Source: CAWBUW01 sp963792075
GTDB taxonomy: Bacteria > Chloroflexota > Anaerolineae > Anaerolineales > UBA4823
Length of the DNA stretch: 64,000 nucleotides
Reading direction: 5' to 3'
Assembly: GCA_963792075.1 (NCBI GenBank)
Contig: CAWBUW010000009.1
Coordinates: 62,001-126,000, forward strand
Made by a program: the position numbers and the translations under genes
In this document: positions 8,786 to 17,764 of the stretch, in pieces
Layout: the number at the start of each line of letters is the position of its first letter
How positions within the stretch are numbered: position 1 is the stretch's first letter
Notes under the pieces: model-generated
Database searches by the model: none
What the model was told of the DNA's origin: nothing
Seen by the model: only the letters and a program-made list of their open reading frames with translations

Positions 8786-9919
8786 ATGAATCCTTGGGAC
8801 CAAGCACTCACTTCCCTGCCCGGCGCCAAAGCGCATATTTTTCAAACCCAGGCCTGGGCGCAGAACAAGGCCCAGACGGGCTGGGAGCCTTTTTACACGG
8901 CCTGGTATTCCCAGGGCCAGGGCTATCAGAACGCCCCCTTCGATCCCGCCCGTGAGCAGCCCGCGGCCATGGCGTTGGTGCTGCGGCGGCGCATCCCGGT
9001 GGCAGGTTTTGCGGCAAAAATGGGCGTGTTATACGTACCCAAGGGCCCCCTGCTGGATTGGTCCAACGCGGTGCTGCGCCGCCAGGTGCTGGACGATCTC
9101 TCCCGCCTGTCACGCCGCCTGGGAGGTATTTTTATCAAGATCGACCCTGACGTCCGCTTGAGCGTTGGTTTCCCGGGTACCGAGGCATTCCAACCCGATC
9201 TTACCTGGCCCGAGATCCAGGAAGGGCTGCTGCAAGGCGGTTGGTGCGTTTCAAAGGAGCAAATCCAGTTCCGCAACACGGTCTTGATCGACCTGGCCCC
9301 CGGCGAAGAAGAGCTGCTTGCCAGGATGAAGCAGAAAACCAGGTACAACATCCGCCTGGCAGAGCGCAAAGGGGTTGCCATTCGCCCTGGCACTTTAGCG
9401 GACCTGCCCCTGCTTTACCGCATGTACGCGGAGACCTCCGTGCGGGATGGGTTTGTCATCCGCGAGGTATCCTATTATCTCAATACCTGGCAGACTTTTA
9501 TCCAGGCAGGCTGGGCTGAGCCGCTGATTGCGGAAGTGGAAGGCCAGGCGGTGGCCGCGGTCATCCTCTTCCGATTTGCAGACCAGGCCTGGTACATCTA
9601 CGGCATGTCCCGCGAGGCACATCGAGAAAAGATGCCCAATCATCTGCTCCAATGGGAAGCCATACGCTGGGCCAAGGCGGCCGGCTGCACCACCTATGAT
9701 CTCTGGGGCGCGCCCGACGAATTGAACGAATCAGACCCTTTATGGGGAGTCTATCGATTTAAAGAAGGCCTGGGAGGAAGCGTGAGCTGCACGATGGGCG
9801 CCTGGGACTTGCCCACCCACCCACTCTTCTACCAGTTATATACCCAAACCCTGCCGCGCCTGCTGGGTAAAATGCGCAGCCGCGGCAAACAAAAAACCCG
9901 CCAGGAGTTAATCTCATGA
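8786..9919 (+). CDS. FemAB-like peptidyltransferase, copy 2
   Basis: 377 aa, paralogue of the preceding gene, sharing MKQKTRYNIRLAERKGV, HLLQWEAIRWAKAAGC and the closing TYDLWGAPDE...GVYRFKEGLGG. Same expected chemistry: aminoacyl-tRNA-dependent transfer to a cell-wall precursor or glycan. It overlaps the next gene by 4 nt (ATGA at 9916), so the desulfhydrase-like enzyme is translationally coupled to it. The 190-nt gap before it contains the hairpin cluster. Confidence 0.85.
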   Translation: MNPWDQALTSLPGAKAHIFQTQAWAQNKAQTGWEPFYTAWYSQGQGYQNAPFDPAREQPAAMALVLRRRIPVAGFAAKMGVLYVPKGPLLDWSNAVLRRQVLDDLSRLSRRLGGIFIKIDPDVRLSVGFPGTEAFQPDLTWPEIQEGLLQGGWCVSKEQIQFRNTVLIDLAPGEEELLARMKQKTRYNIRLAERKGVAIRPGTLADLPLLYRMYAETSVRDGFVIREVSYYLNTWQTFIQAGWAEPLIAEVEGQAVAAVILFRFADQAWYIYGMSREAHREKMPNHLLQWEAIRWAKAAGCTTYDLWGAPDELNESDPLWGVYRFKEGLGGSVSCTMGAWDLPTHPLFYQLYTQTLPRLLGKMRSRGKQKTRQELIS

Positions 9920-10116
9920 ACCAACTGCCCCGCTTACGCTTTGCGCACCTGCCCACCCCCATCGAACCCATGCCGCGCTTGAGTGCGGCTTTAGGGGGGC
10001 CCAATTTATGGATCAAACGCGACGACCAGACCGGACTGGCCCTGGGAGGCAATAAGACCCGCAAGCTCGAGTTCCTGCTCGCCGAGGCACAGGCGAACGG
10101 CAAGCGCGGACTCTGA
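9916..10116 (+). CDS. D-cysteine desulfhydrase/ACC-deaminase-like, N-terminal piece (frameshifted)
   Basis: 66 aa. Contains WIKRDDQTGLALGGNKTRKLE with the PLP-binding lysine (K47). The frame stops at TGA 10114-10116, while the -1 frame continues with TLISAGAVQSNHCRQ, the normal next segment of the family. A single base is missing near 10105-10112; there is no homopolymer there. See the partner entry for function. Confidence 0.75.
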   Translation: MNQLPRLRFAHLPTPIEPMPRLSAALGGPNLWIKRDDQTGLALGGNKTRKLEFLLAEAQANGKRGL

Positions 10117-10901
10117 TCTCGGCCGGCGCGGTGCAATCCAACCACTGCCGCCAGACCGCCGCTGCGGCTGCCCGCTATGGTTTTGACTGCATCCTGGTGC
10201 TTTCCGGTAAAAAGCCCAAAGACGTCTCCGGCAACCTGCTCTTAGACCACCTGCTGGGCGCGCAATTTGTCTGGACCACGCGCGCAGAGCGAGATAAGGT
10301 CTTGCAGCAGACTTTCGACCAGGCCTGGGCGGAGGGCAAGCGGCCCTACCTGATCCCCTATGGCGGCTCCTCCCCGGTGGGCGCAGCCAGCTACGCTTAC
10401 GCCATGGCTGAAATGATGGAGCAGTGCGGCCCGGGGAAAGACATCCCCATGCCGGATTGGATCGTCTTTGCCTCCTCTTCTGGCGGCACCCAGGCCGGGC
10501 TGGTGGCAGGCGCACGCATTTTCAAGTACCCGGGCAAGGTCTTGGGCATCAGCATCGATGAACCAGAGACCGTGCTCCAGGCTCGCGTGGCCGGGATCGC
10601 TAACCAGACGGCAGAGCTGATGGGCGCGGCAGAGAAGTTCTTGCCCGCGGGTGTGCTGGTCAATGCCGGCTACCTGGGGGAAGGCTATGGCATCATGGGC
10701 TCGGGCGAAGTGGAAGCCATCCGCCTGTTTGCCCGCAATGAAGGCATCCTGCTGGACCCGGTCTATACCGGGCGCAGCGCCGCGGGCCTGATCGGGTGCA
10801 TCCGCCAGGGTTTCTTCGCCCCGAAGGCCAAAGTGCTCTTCTGGCATACGGGCGGCGCACCGGCCTTGTTTGCCCGGCCCTATCGAGATGCCCTGAAATA
10901 A
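10110..10901 (+). CDS. D-cysteine desulfhydrase/ACC-deaminase-like, C-terminal piece (frameshifted)
   Basis: About 263 aa, fold type II PLP enzyme: AVQSNHCRQTAAAAA (substrate carboxylate loop), ASSSGGTQAG (PLP phosphate loop) and a closing FWHTGGAPALFA box. The family degrades D-cysteine to pyruvate, H2S and ammonia or opens 1-aminocyclopropane-1-carboxylate; which one cannot be decided here. A GTG at 10131 could start it, but then the catalytic lysine encoded in the upstream piece would be lost. It converges on the adenylate cyclase gene across a palindrome. Confidence 0.8.
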   Translation, partial: TLISAGAVQSNHCRQTAAAAARYGFDCILVLSGKKPKDVSGNLLLDHLLGAQFVWTTRAERDKVLQQTFDQAWAEGKRPYLIPYGGSSPVGAASYAYAMAEMMEQCGPGKDIPMPDWIVFASSSGGTQAGLVAGARIFKYPGKVLGISIDEPETVLQARVAGIANQTAELMGAAEKFLPAGVLVNAGYLGEGYGIMGSGEVEAIRLFARNEGILLDPVYTGRSAAGLIGCIRQGFFAPKAKVLFWHTGGAPALFARPYRDALK

Positions 10902-10913
10902 CCGCTGCTGGAC

Positions 10914-10999
10914 AGCCGTCAACGAATAAAGAAACGAATAAACGAATAACTGCACACGAGACAACTATTCGTTTATTCGTTTGACATTCGTTGACGGCT
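10914..10999. repeat. Long imperfect palindrome between convergent genes
   Basis: The left arm AGCCGTCAACGAAT...AAACGAATAAACGAATA pairs with TATTCGTTTATTCGTTT...ATTCGTTGACGGCT, arms of about 34 nt with a short internal mismatch (AAAG versus GTC) and a 17-nt loop. The arms contain tandem ACGAATAA units. Its right end touches the stop codon of the adenylate cyclase gene. It could act as a bidirectional terminator or mRNA 3' stabiliser, but no U-tract follows the stem. Confidence 0.85.
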
Positions 11000-12726
11000 T
11001 ATATCAGCCGGAGCACTTCATAGGCTGCTACGGGCAGGCTTTTCCCTTTGGCCTGGATCGGATCGACCGGGCGCACGATGACCCGGTCGGCGACCAGTTG
11101 GTAGGCATCTTCGCTGATCAGGATTTGCCCCCCGGCGGAGTTTTCCTGGATGCGCTTGGCGGTATTGACGCTGTCCCCAATAGCGGTGTAATCCAGGCGC
11201 ATTTCATTCCCAACCAGCCCCAACACGGCTTCCCCGTAGTGAATCCCCACTCCGAAGGACAGGTGGAATTCCTTGGGCAGCTCGGTGTGCAGGTCACGGA
11301 CGGCCCGCACCATGGCTAAGGCGGCTTTGACTGCACGCAGGGTGTGGTCCGCCTGGGGGATGGGGGCGTTAAACCAGGCCATGATGGCGTCCCCCAAGAA
11401 CTTGTCAATCGTGCCTTGCTGGTCCAGGATCGCGCCCGCGGCGACAGACAAATAGCGGTTCAGGATTGAAACCAGTTGCTCAGGACTCTGCTTCTCACTG
11501 AAGGAGGTAAAGCCGCGCACGTCGGCGAAGAGCGTGGTAATCTGGGCGCGCTGCCCGCCCAGTTGCAGCTTATCCGGATCGAGCTGGCCGATCACGGCGG
11601 GGGACACCATGCGCTCGAACAGGCGGCGCTGGGCTTCCAGGCGCTTGCGTTCGGTAAGGTCCTCCATCACGATAGCCACGCCCTGGGTCAATTCCGAGGC
11701 GTCCTTGAGCGGCGCCATGTTCATGCTCAGAATCACCGGGCCCCGCTTGGGCAAATTGGAGCTGTATTCCAGGCCGACCACGGATACGTTGGTCTTACGC
11801 ACGCCCATCACCCGTTCCGGCAGCTCGGCCGCAATAGAGGGCAGAACATCGTCCAATAAATGCCCCACCATCTCCGAATGGGACTGCCCCAGAATGGCTT
11901 CCGCGGCGCGGTTGCACAGCAGGATGCGGTCCTGGACGTCGGACGTGATCACGCCTGAAGCAATGGATGAAAATACGTTGTCCATCAGGTTCTTGAGCGC
12001 GGTCACTTCGTCCAGGGTGCGGCGCACCAATTCAAACAAACGGGCGTTTTCAATCGCTACGGCCGCCTGGTTGGCAAAGGCATTTAGAAGATTTCGCTTG
12101 GCGTCTGTAAAGATACCGGAGCGGATACGGTTATCGGCATACATCACGCCTGTGATTTCGCCTTTCACCTTCAGAGGCACGCACAGGATGGAACGCAGGT
12201 TGTAAGCGATGATGCTTTCCTGCCCGCCAAAGCGCGGGTCCTCCTGCGCATTGGTGGTGATCACCGCCTCGCCCGTGGAAACGACACGCTCGATCACGGT
12301 CTGGCTGATGGCAAATTCAGAAGAATCCAGGGACACCTTTTCCCAATTCCGGGCAATGCGTGTGGTGAGCTTAGGCTGCGAGGCATCGTCGTCGCGCAGC
12401 ATCAAGAAACCGCGCTCCGAGCCGGTCAGGCGCACGATCGTGTCCATCACAATTTCCAGCACTGCGTTGAGGTCCAGCGAGGAATTGATCACCTGGCCAA
12501 TATCTGCCAGCGCCAGCAAATTGCCATGATCATCTTCAAGCTGGGTGATCTGTTTGTTCAAGCGCTGCATGCTGTTCGAAAGCTGCGCCAGGCCTTGCTG
12601 CACTGCCGGCGGCGCAGGCTGCGCCGGAAGCTGCGCGGCCAGGCGGGTTTGCTCCACCTGTGCATTCATTATGGACACAAGCTGTTTTATATCAAAAGTT
12701 ATAACGGTGGAAATCTCACCACTCAT
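10999..12726 (-). CDS. GAF-PAS class III adenylate cyclase
   Basis: 575 aa, cytosolic. An N-terminal coiled region is followed by GAF (about 65-225), PAS (about 240-350, SIASGVITSDVQDRI) and a catalytic CHD domain (about 385-575). Metal-binding aspartates are in FADVRGFT and DKFLGDAIMAW. The base-recognition residues (K of DKFLGD, D of LDYTAIGDSVN) and the N/R pair (NTAKRI) fit an active adenylate cyclase making cAMP. Start ATG 12726 (MSGEIS) has GAGG 5 nt upstream; a longer frame merely translates the 12770-12893 element. Signals sensed by GAF and PAS are unknown. Confidence 0.9.
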   Translation of the reverse strand: MSGEISTVITFDIKQLVSIMNAQVEQTRLAAQLPAQPAPPAVQQGLAQLSNSMQRLNKQITQLEDDHGNLLALADIGQVINSSLDLNAVLEIVMDTIVRLTGSERGFLMLRDDDASQPKLTTRIARNWEKVSLDSSEFAISQTVIERVVSTGEAVITTNAQEDPRFGGQESIIAYNLRSILCVPLKVKGEITGVMYADNRIRSGIFTDAKRNLLNAFANQAAVAIENARLFELVRRTLDEVTALKNLMDNVFSSIASGVITSDVQDRILLCNRAAEAILGQSHSEMVGHLLDDVLPSIAAELPERVMGVRKTNVSVVGLEYSSNLPKRGPVILSMNMAPLKDASELTQGVAIVMEDLTERKRLEAQRRLFERMVSPAVIGQLDPDKLQLGGQRAQITTLFADVRGFTSFSEKQSPEQLVSILNRYLSVAAGAILDQQGTIDKFLGDAIMAWFNAPIPQADHTLRAVKAALAMVRAVRDLHTELPKEFHLSFGVGIHYGEAVLGLVGNEMRLDYTAIGDSVNTAKRIQENSAGGQILISEDAYQLVADRVIVRPVDPIQAKGKSLPVAAYEVLRLI

Positions 12727-12769
12727 ACTTGCCTCATGTTCGGAATTTTCTGGCTCTCCAAGAATATGG

Positions 12770-12893
12770 GGTTGTCCAAAAAGACGAAAACAAGGAGAAA
12801 ATATACGTACCTGTGGGGGCGGTACTGAGCACCACCCCCACAGGTACGGATTAATTTTCTTCCTTTGTTTCTTTTTGGACAGCCACATGGCCC
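12770..12893. repeat. 124-nt imperfect palindrome carrying the AVQKETKEE element
   Basis: The left arm (GGTTGTCCAAAAAGACG...TACGTACCTGTGGGGG) and right arm (complement begins GGCTGTCCAAAAAGAAACA and ends CCGTACCTGTGGGGG) match over about 55 nt with small indels. The right arm overlaps the last codons and the stop of the transglutaminase gene, giving the tail AVQKETKEEN. Thirty-odd bases of the same arm recur at 32042-32075 at the end of an unrelated gene. The element also forms the 5' leader of the adenylate cyclase gene. Confidence 0.85.
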
Positions 12894-15355
12894 TTCCGCT
12901 GAACAGGCTCTTGGAGACGAGAGAGCAATTTTTTAAATACCGCCATCCAGGACCGGCGGCGGATCGCTGCGCCAGCCTGGAGGGCCAGCGAAGCATCCGC
13001 CGGGTAAGGGCTGTAAGTACCCAATTGGTATTCGCCCACCAACGCGTCGACCTCGGCGCTTACCTGTGGTAACACCAGAACCAGCGCCGCGGCGCGCTCG
13101 GCCGGAGTCAGGGAAGGCGCGGGAGTGTTTCCCAGGCGGCCCAAAGCCCGGTCGATCTCTACATACGCCTTCGAGAGCGCCGGCAGCAGGTCATATTTGG
13201 CCCAGGAGACCAAGAAGGCCGGGGGGCGCAGCCCAAAGCGGCGCAGACTGCGCTCCAGGCGTACCGGCAGCGGGGTCAAGTCACCCTGGACGGCACGTTT
13301 CAACGCCAGCCAGGTTGGCGAGCGATGCTGGCGTGCAAACAGCGCCAGCCCCAGGAGGCCGAAAGCCACCCCCAGGCCGAGCAGGCTGAGGGCCACGGAC
13401 AAAGGACTCAGGCCCTTCGCCGACTGCGGCTCTTCCAGGCCAGCCAAAGGATCTTTTCCGTCAAACTCAGGCGCATTGTGCAGCTCAGGTTTCGGAGCTT
13501 CTTCGTCCAGCGGGCCGAGCAAGATTTTGTCGCCGCTGGGCCGGAAGATCGGCAACTGGGAGGCAGTCGGTTCAAACTCAACCCAGCCAATCTCTGGGAA
13601 AAAGACCTCCGGCCAGGCATGGGCGTCTTTCTGCTTGACGGTGTACACCACCCCGCCTTCGCCTGTATCCGATCCATTCCCCTCATTCCGCCCCGGCCCG
13701 GATACGGGTTCCACCTGGGTTGCCTCGCCCTGCGCGTACCCCACCGCCCAACGGGCAGGGATACCCAGGGAGCGGAGCAGCACGATCTCGGCAGTAGAAT
13801 AATAATTGCAGAAGCCCTTCTGATATTCGAACAAGAACCAGTCCATGAGCTCCTGGCGGCCGGGCGGAGTGTCGATGACCTCGGTATATTCGATATTCTG
13901 GCGCAGGAAGTTTGTAACCGCCACAGCGATATCATACGGGTTATCGTACCCTGCTGCCAGGCGCTGCGCCAGCTCGCGCGTGCGCGGCGTGATTTCTTCA
14001 GGAAGCTGCAAATAACGCTCGGTGATCCAGGCCGGGTAATCCCTGCCCGCCGCGCGCAGGTCTTTCTCGGTAAAGGAGGGCAAGGCCGCGGTGACCTCGT
14101 ACACTTCGCCAGGCCGGATGTAAGGGTCTGCCTGAAGGGCGACAAAATCCAGGGAGCCATCCGGGTTTGTCGCAGCCTGCATCTCGCCAGGCCGGCTAAA
14201 GATCAGCGGTTGGGCGGCGGAATACAAAGTGATGATCCCTTCTTGCGGCCTAAATTTAAACACGGCCTGGATGCGCTCTGGCGAATCAGGGATGGTCAAA
14301 GCTACATTGGGCAGGTACGGCTGCTTATTGAGCAGACTCGTTTGCCAACGCCCATCCTGGTACAGGTCATACACCCGCGCCCGCCAGTAGAAGCGCTGCC
14401 CGAGATAGACAAAGCCCGGGGATTCTACGGTCAAGGCAGTATCATTCGTATGCAGGCTTCCGGAACCCAGGATCATCTGGTCGCCATAGAAATCGGAGAC
14501 CAGACCGACGGAAGAGCGCAGCGACGAAAACATAAAACCCATCCGGTCTGTGATGCGCTGCCGGAACGGCTCGACCCGGTCGCGATATAAAGTAGAAAAC
14601 ACCGGGAAATTATTTGCCAGGGCAGGTGTATTCCAGGCCAGGAGCACCAGGACCAGCACCACCCCTAACGCCACACGCATTTGATCATACCCCACGTCCG
14701 CGGGGATGTGTGTTTTACTTTCACGCCAGCGGCGCGTATTGACCAGGAAGGACATACGCGCTACCAGGAGCAGCGCCAGGAACAGGAAGCTGGCCAGGAA
14801 CCAGCCTCTGCGCTCCAGGAGCGGGTCAAAGGATTCGATGACCAGCGCGGTGACTCCCGTGGGGAGGACTGCCTGCCACATACCGGCCCGGCGCACCAGG
14901 ATATACCCGGCATAGCTGGAAAGGACCCAGAATAGGGTTGCCATGAGCACCAGGAAGAGCATGTTGTCCGTGACCTGGTCTCGCCGGGAGATTTCCCCCA
15001 ACACCTGCAGCATGCGCCCCCCCATGCTCAGCAGGCGCTCTTTCCATTCAACTTTAGGGCCGAAGAACAGGATGCCTAGCTGCCAGGGTATGGTGAAGAT
15101 GCCATAGTTCAGGCTGAACAGGAACGCAGCGCGCGGCGAAAAAATGCTCTTGCCAAGCGCCAGGCCGGCCAGCACTCCCCAGAAGACCATACTCTGGGTG
15201 ACGTCCAGGTTTTCTGCCCAACCGGTAGCCGAGAGGCGCAGCGCAGCCGCGACCATGGCGGCCATTAACAGCACGGCTGCAAAAAGGTCGAAAAAACGCT
15301 CGTTTGGATCAATATGGTATTCGTGTGTAATCGTTCGTTTCATGTGTACTTTCAT
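12851..15355 (-). CDS. TgpA-like transglutaminase-domain membrane protein
   Basis: 834 aa. N-terminal block of membrane helices (about 20-225), an extracytoplasmic region, then a transglutaminase-like core with Cys in KGFCNYYSTAE, His in DAHAWPEV and an acidic partner in WVEFEPTAS. One helix near 640-660 and a C-terminal DUF4129-like tail follow. The order matches the DUF3488/TgpA family; its substrate is unknown, though an envelope function is likely. The last nine residues before the stop come from the repeat element at 12770-12893, so the natural end of the protein may have been altered. Divergent from the kinase gene at 15586. Confidence 0.87.
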   Translation of the reverse strand: MKVHMKRTITHEYHIDPNERFFDLFAAVLLMAAMVAAALRLSATGWAENLDVTQSMVFWGVLAGLALGKSIFSPRAAFLFSLNYGIFTIPWQLGILFFGPKVEWKERLLSMGGRMLQVLGEISRRDQVTDNMLFLVLMATLFWVLSSYAGYILVRRAGMWQAVLPTGVTALVIESFDPLLERRGWFLASFLFLALLLVARMSFLVNTRRWRESKTHIPADVGYDQMRVALGVVLVLVLLAWNTPALANNFPVFSTLYRDRVEPFRQRITDRMGFMFSSLRSSVGLVSDFYGDQMILGSGSLHTNDTALTVESPGFVYLGQRFYWRARVYDLYQDGRWQTSLLNKQPYLPNVALTIPDSPERIQAVFKFRPQEGIITLYSAAQPLIFSRPGEMQAATNPDGSLDFVALQADPYIRPGEVYEVTAALPSFTEKDLRAAGRDYPAWITERYLQLPEEITPRTRELAQRLAAGYDNPYDIAVAVTNFLRQNIEYTEVIDTPPGRQELMDWFLFEYQKGFCNYYSTAEIVLLRSLGIPARWAVGYAQGEATQVEPVSGPGRNEGNGSDTGEGGVVYTVKQKDAHAWPEVFFPEIGWVEFEPTASQLPIFRPSGDKILLGPLDEEAPKPELHNAPEFDGKDPLAGLEEPQSAKGLSPLSVALSLLGLGVAFGLLGLALFARQHRSPTWLALKRAVQGDLTPLPVRLERSLRRFGLRPPAFLVSWAKYDLLPALSKAYVEIDRALGRLGNTPAPSLTPAERAAALVLVLPQVSAEVDALVGEYQLGTYSPYPADASLALQAGAAIRRRSWMAVFKKLLSRLQEPVQRKGHVAVQKETKEEN

Positions 15356-15448
15356 CCCGGAATAATGATCGCATGCCCCTATAAATTACACGAATACGGG
15401 TCGACAAGTTCAGTTTACCCCAAAATAAGCCGGATGGGTAGGAGTAAA

Positions 15449-15509
15449 GGAGGAAGTTGGGGGTTCAGCACGCTGTGCAAAGCGCAGCGTGCTGAACCCC
15501 CAAACCTCC
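15449..15509. repeat. Palindromic element, CAGCACGCTG arm
   Basis: TTGGGGGTTCAGCACGCTG-TGC, loop AAA, and its complement form a 22-bp stem with one G-U pair; GGAGG/CCTCC extends it outward. The left flank AAAGGAGGAAGTTGGGGG resembles the left flank of the element at 1822 (AAAGGGGGAAAGTTGGG). It lies between divergent genes, 76 nt before the kinase start. Confidence 0.85.
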
Positions 15510-15585
15510 CATGTAACTCTACCTGGTGCAAGGTGTTTTATATCCAAATAAGATCAAGCAGAGGCCAAGCCTGGAGCATCCGATC

Positions 15586-16929
15586 ATGTCCGTCCTTGAC
15601 GTTTCACCCCTTTTACCCGAACCTAAATGCGAAATATGTGCGTTACGAGACCTGGTTTCCTATCCCCACAAACCAGGGTCACCTTACCAACTGGCGATTG
15701 AAGTTGTTGCCTTACGCGACCTACAACTGGTGCTGGATACGAGCTTAAGCCATTGCTTGACGCTGACGCAATCCCAATTCGGATTTATCGGGTTGGTCAC
15801 CGAGGATGGCAAGGCCCTGGATCTGGCTGCCATCCAGGGGTTCGAGGCAGAGCGAGCGTTCTACGATCGTTTCCACCTGGTGCCCCTGCACCGCAACATT
15901 TTTGGCAATACGATCCTGGAGAACCGTCCTGTGCGTTCGCTGGATGCGTTGAACGACCCGGCACGCGCGGGGCAGCCCCCCGGTCACCCTACCGTGCGCG
16001 CCTTCCTGGGCGTCCCCCTGCGGGTAAACGAGCAAACCATCGGCATGATCGGCGCGGCGAACAAGGACAGCGCTTATACCGATGAGGATGAGCAGCTCTT
16101 GGGGGCGTACGCCTCCCTGGTTGCCATCGCGATCCACAACGCTAACCTATACGAACAATTACACGCCTCGCGCCAGGAATTGGAACGGAAAGTATCCGAG
16201 AGGACGCATGAGCTGGCCATCGCCAAAGACGATTTGGCCCAGAAAGCAGAGCAACTGCGGAAATTGTTGGAGGCCACCGTCAATATCCAAGAAGCGGAAC
16301 GAGCGCGCATTGCCCATGACATGCACGATGGCATGACCCAAATGATCGTCAGCGCGCTCTTCGAAACGCAGTGCACCAAGGAAAGCCTGGCTCTGTCGAA
16401 TAACAACACAGCCAGGGATCATTTAGAAGATGTGCAGGCCCTGCTCAAACAAATCGACCTGGAAACCCGCCGGATCATCTACGATCTGCGGCCCCTGATC
16501 CTGGATGCGCGCGGGCTCGTGCCGGCAATCGAGCAGTTTGCCTCCCGCTGCCAGCAGTACTCACAAATTAAGTGCAGCCTGAAAGTCTCTGGTATTCCTT
16601 ACCGGCTTCAATCCGACGTTGAAATCGGGGTCTACCGCTTGATCCAGGAAGCGCTGCAAAACATAACCACGCATGCCCAAGCCACGCAGGCAGACATCCA
16701 TTTAGAATTTTCCAAAGAACAGGTATACGTCTCGATCCGCGATGATGGCATTGGCTTCGACCTCGAACACGTCTTGAACGAGCCTGACGAGCATTTGGGC
16801 CTGATCGGCATGAAGGAGCGCATCCAGTGCCTGGGGGGGCAGATCGATATTCAGTCGAAACAAGATCACGGCACCCGCATCGTCCTGACTGTGCCGTCTC
16901 AGACCCTAGTTCATCAGGAGTTACCGTGA
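15586..16929 (+). CDS. GAF-containing NarL-family sensor histidine kinase
   Basis: 447 aa, cytosolic. A short N-terminal CEIC motif (C15, C18) precedes a GAF domain (about 38-190), a coiled coil and HisKA_3 (QEAERARIAHDMHDG, acceptor H247). HATPase_c (DDGIGFD, LGLIGMKERI) closes the protein. Start ATG 15586 has GGAG 9 nt upstream; a GTG at 15526 lies further up but has no ribosome site. The stop overlaps the next start (TGATG), so kinase and regulator are coupled. The CxxC pair and GAF suggest a redox, metal or gas signal (inference), of interest because the next operon is CO dehydrogenase. Confidence 0.9.
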   Translation: MSVLDVSPLLPEPKCEICALRDLVSYPHKPGSPYQLAIEVVALRDLQLVLDTSLSHCLTLTQSQFGFIGLVTEDGKALDLAAIQGFEAERAFYDRFHLVPLHRNIFGNTILENRPVRSLDALNDPARAGQPPGHPTVRAFLGVPLRVNEQTIGMIGAANKDSAYTDEDEQLLGAYASLVAIAIHNANLYEQLHASRQELERKVSERTHELAIAKDDLAQKAEQLRKLLEATVNIQEAERARIAHDMHDGMTQMIVSALFETQCTKESLALSNNNTARDHLEDVQALLKQIDLETRRIIYDLRPLILDARGLVPAIEQFASRCQQYSQIKCSLKVSGIPYRLQSDVEIGVYRLIQEALQNITTHAQATQADIHLEFSKEQVYVSIRDDGIGFDLEHVLNEPDEHLGLIGMKERIQCLGGQIDIQSKQDHGTRIVLTVPSQTLVHQELP

Positions 16930-17585
16930 TGAAGGGTTATCCCATGACCCCGATCCGGCTTTTGGTAGTAGACGATCACCAACTGGTGCGCAAGGGCATC
17001 CGGAGCCTGCTGATCAACCATCCGGACATCGAGATCGTGGGCGAAGCCGAAAATGGGATGGCTGCGCTCAAACAGGTCCAGGTCTGCAACCCGGATATCG
17101 TCCTGCTAGACATCCGCATGCCCGGAATGGATGGCATCGAAGTCGTCCGCCAGTTGCGCCACACGCGACCCGAGGTCAAGATCATCATCCTGACCACCTA
17201 CGACGACGAGGCCTACATCGCCGGGGCGCTGGAGGCGGGTGTGCACGGTTATCTGCTCAAGAACATATCCCATGAGGTCCTGGCGGATGCGATCCGCGCC
17301 GTGCAGGCCGGAGCGCACCAGCTCAGCCCGGATGTGATCGAGAAGATCCTGCGCCAGTTTGCGGATATGGCCCGCGCTCAAAAACAGTACCTGTCCGGCC
17401 TGACCGAGGACGAAATGCGCCTGCTGCACCTGGTGGCGGAGGGGAAAAGCAACAGCGCCATCGCCAAGATCATGTTCTGGAGTGAAACTACGGTCAAACG
17501 GCGTGTCCAGGAGCTCTTCGACAAATTGGGGGTCGAGAACCGGCTGCAAGCGGTCGCAGAAGCAGGCAAGCGGGGATTATTATAG
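16929..17585 (+). CDS. NarL/LuxR-family response regulator
   Basis: 218 aa. Receiver domain with D61 in VLLDIRMPGMDG, then a LuxR-type HTH (AEGKSNSAIAKIMFWSETTVKRRVQ, about 165-205). It is the cognate partner of the preceding kinase and a DNA-binding transcription factor. Start ATG 16929 overlaps the kinase stop; GGAG lies 8 nt upstream. ATG 16944 (MTPIRLL) with GAAGGG is an alternative. The downstream cooS operon starts 180 nt later, past a palindrome, and is a plausible target. Confidence 0.92.
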   Translation: MKGYPMTPIRLLVVDDHQLVRKGIRSLLINHPDIEIVGEAENGMAALKQVQVCNPDIVLLDIRMPGMDGIEVVRQLRHTRPEVKIIILTTYDDEAYIAGALEAGVHGYLLKNISHEVLADAIRAVQAGAHQLSPDVIEKILRQFADMARAQKQYLSGLTEDEMRLLHLVAEGKSNSAIAKIMFWSETTVKRRVQELFDKLGVENRLQAVAEAGKRGLL

Positions 17586-17593
17586 ATTTTTTG

Positions 17594-17630
17594 GCAGTGT
17601 GTGCGGCAGCTTTGCTGCCGCACACACTGC
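17594..17630. repeat. Perfect 17-bp palindrome, loop TTT
   Basis: GCAGTGTGTGCGGCAGC-TTT-GCTGCCGCACACACTGC. The arms are perfect. It lies 9 nt after the response regulator and before the CO dehydrogenase operon. A T6 run precedes the stem on the + strand and none follows it, so it does not fit an intrinsic terminator for the upstream gene. Shares the GTGTGTGCGG stretch with the type B copies. Confidence 0.88.
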
Positions 17631-17764
17631 ACAACAAAAGCAGCGGAATGGCCCAACCGGGCCAATAAATGGCCGCATCCAGCGTAGAAATCCTTTGATA
17701 AAAATGATAGCATGAAGACGCAGTTCCTATCCGAAATTTTATTTGGGTGAGTGAGGAGGCGTAC

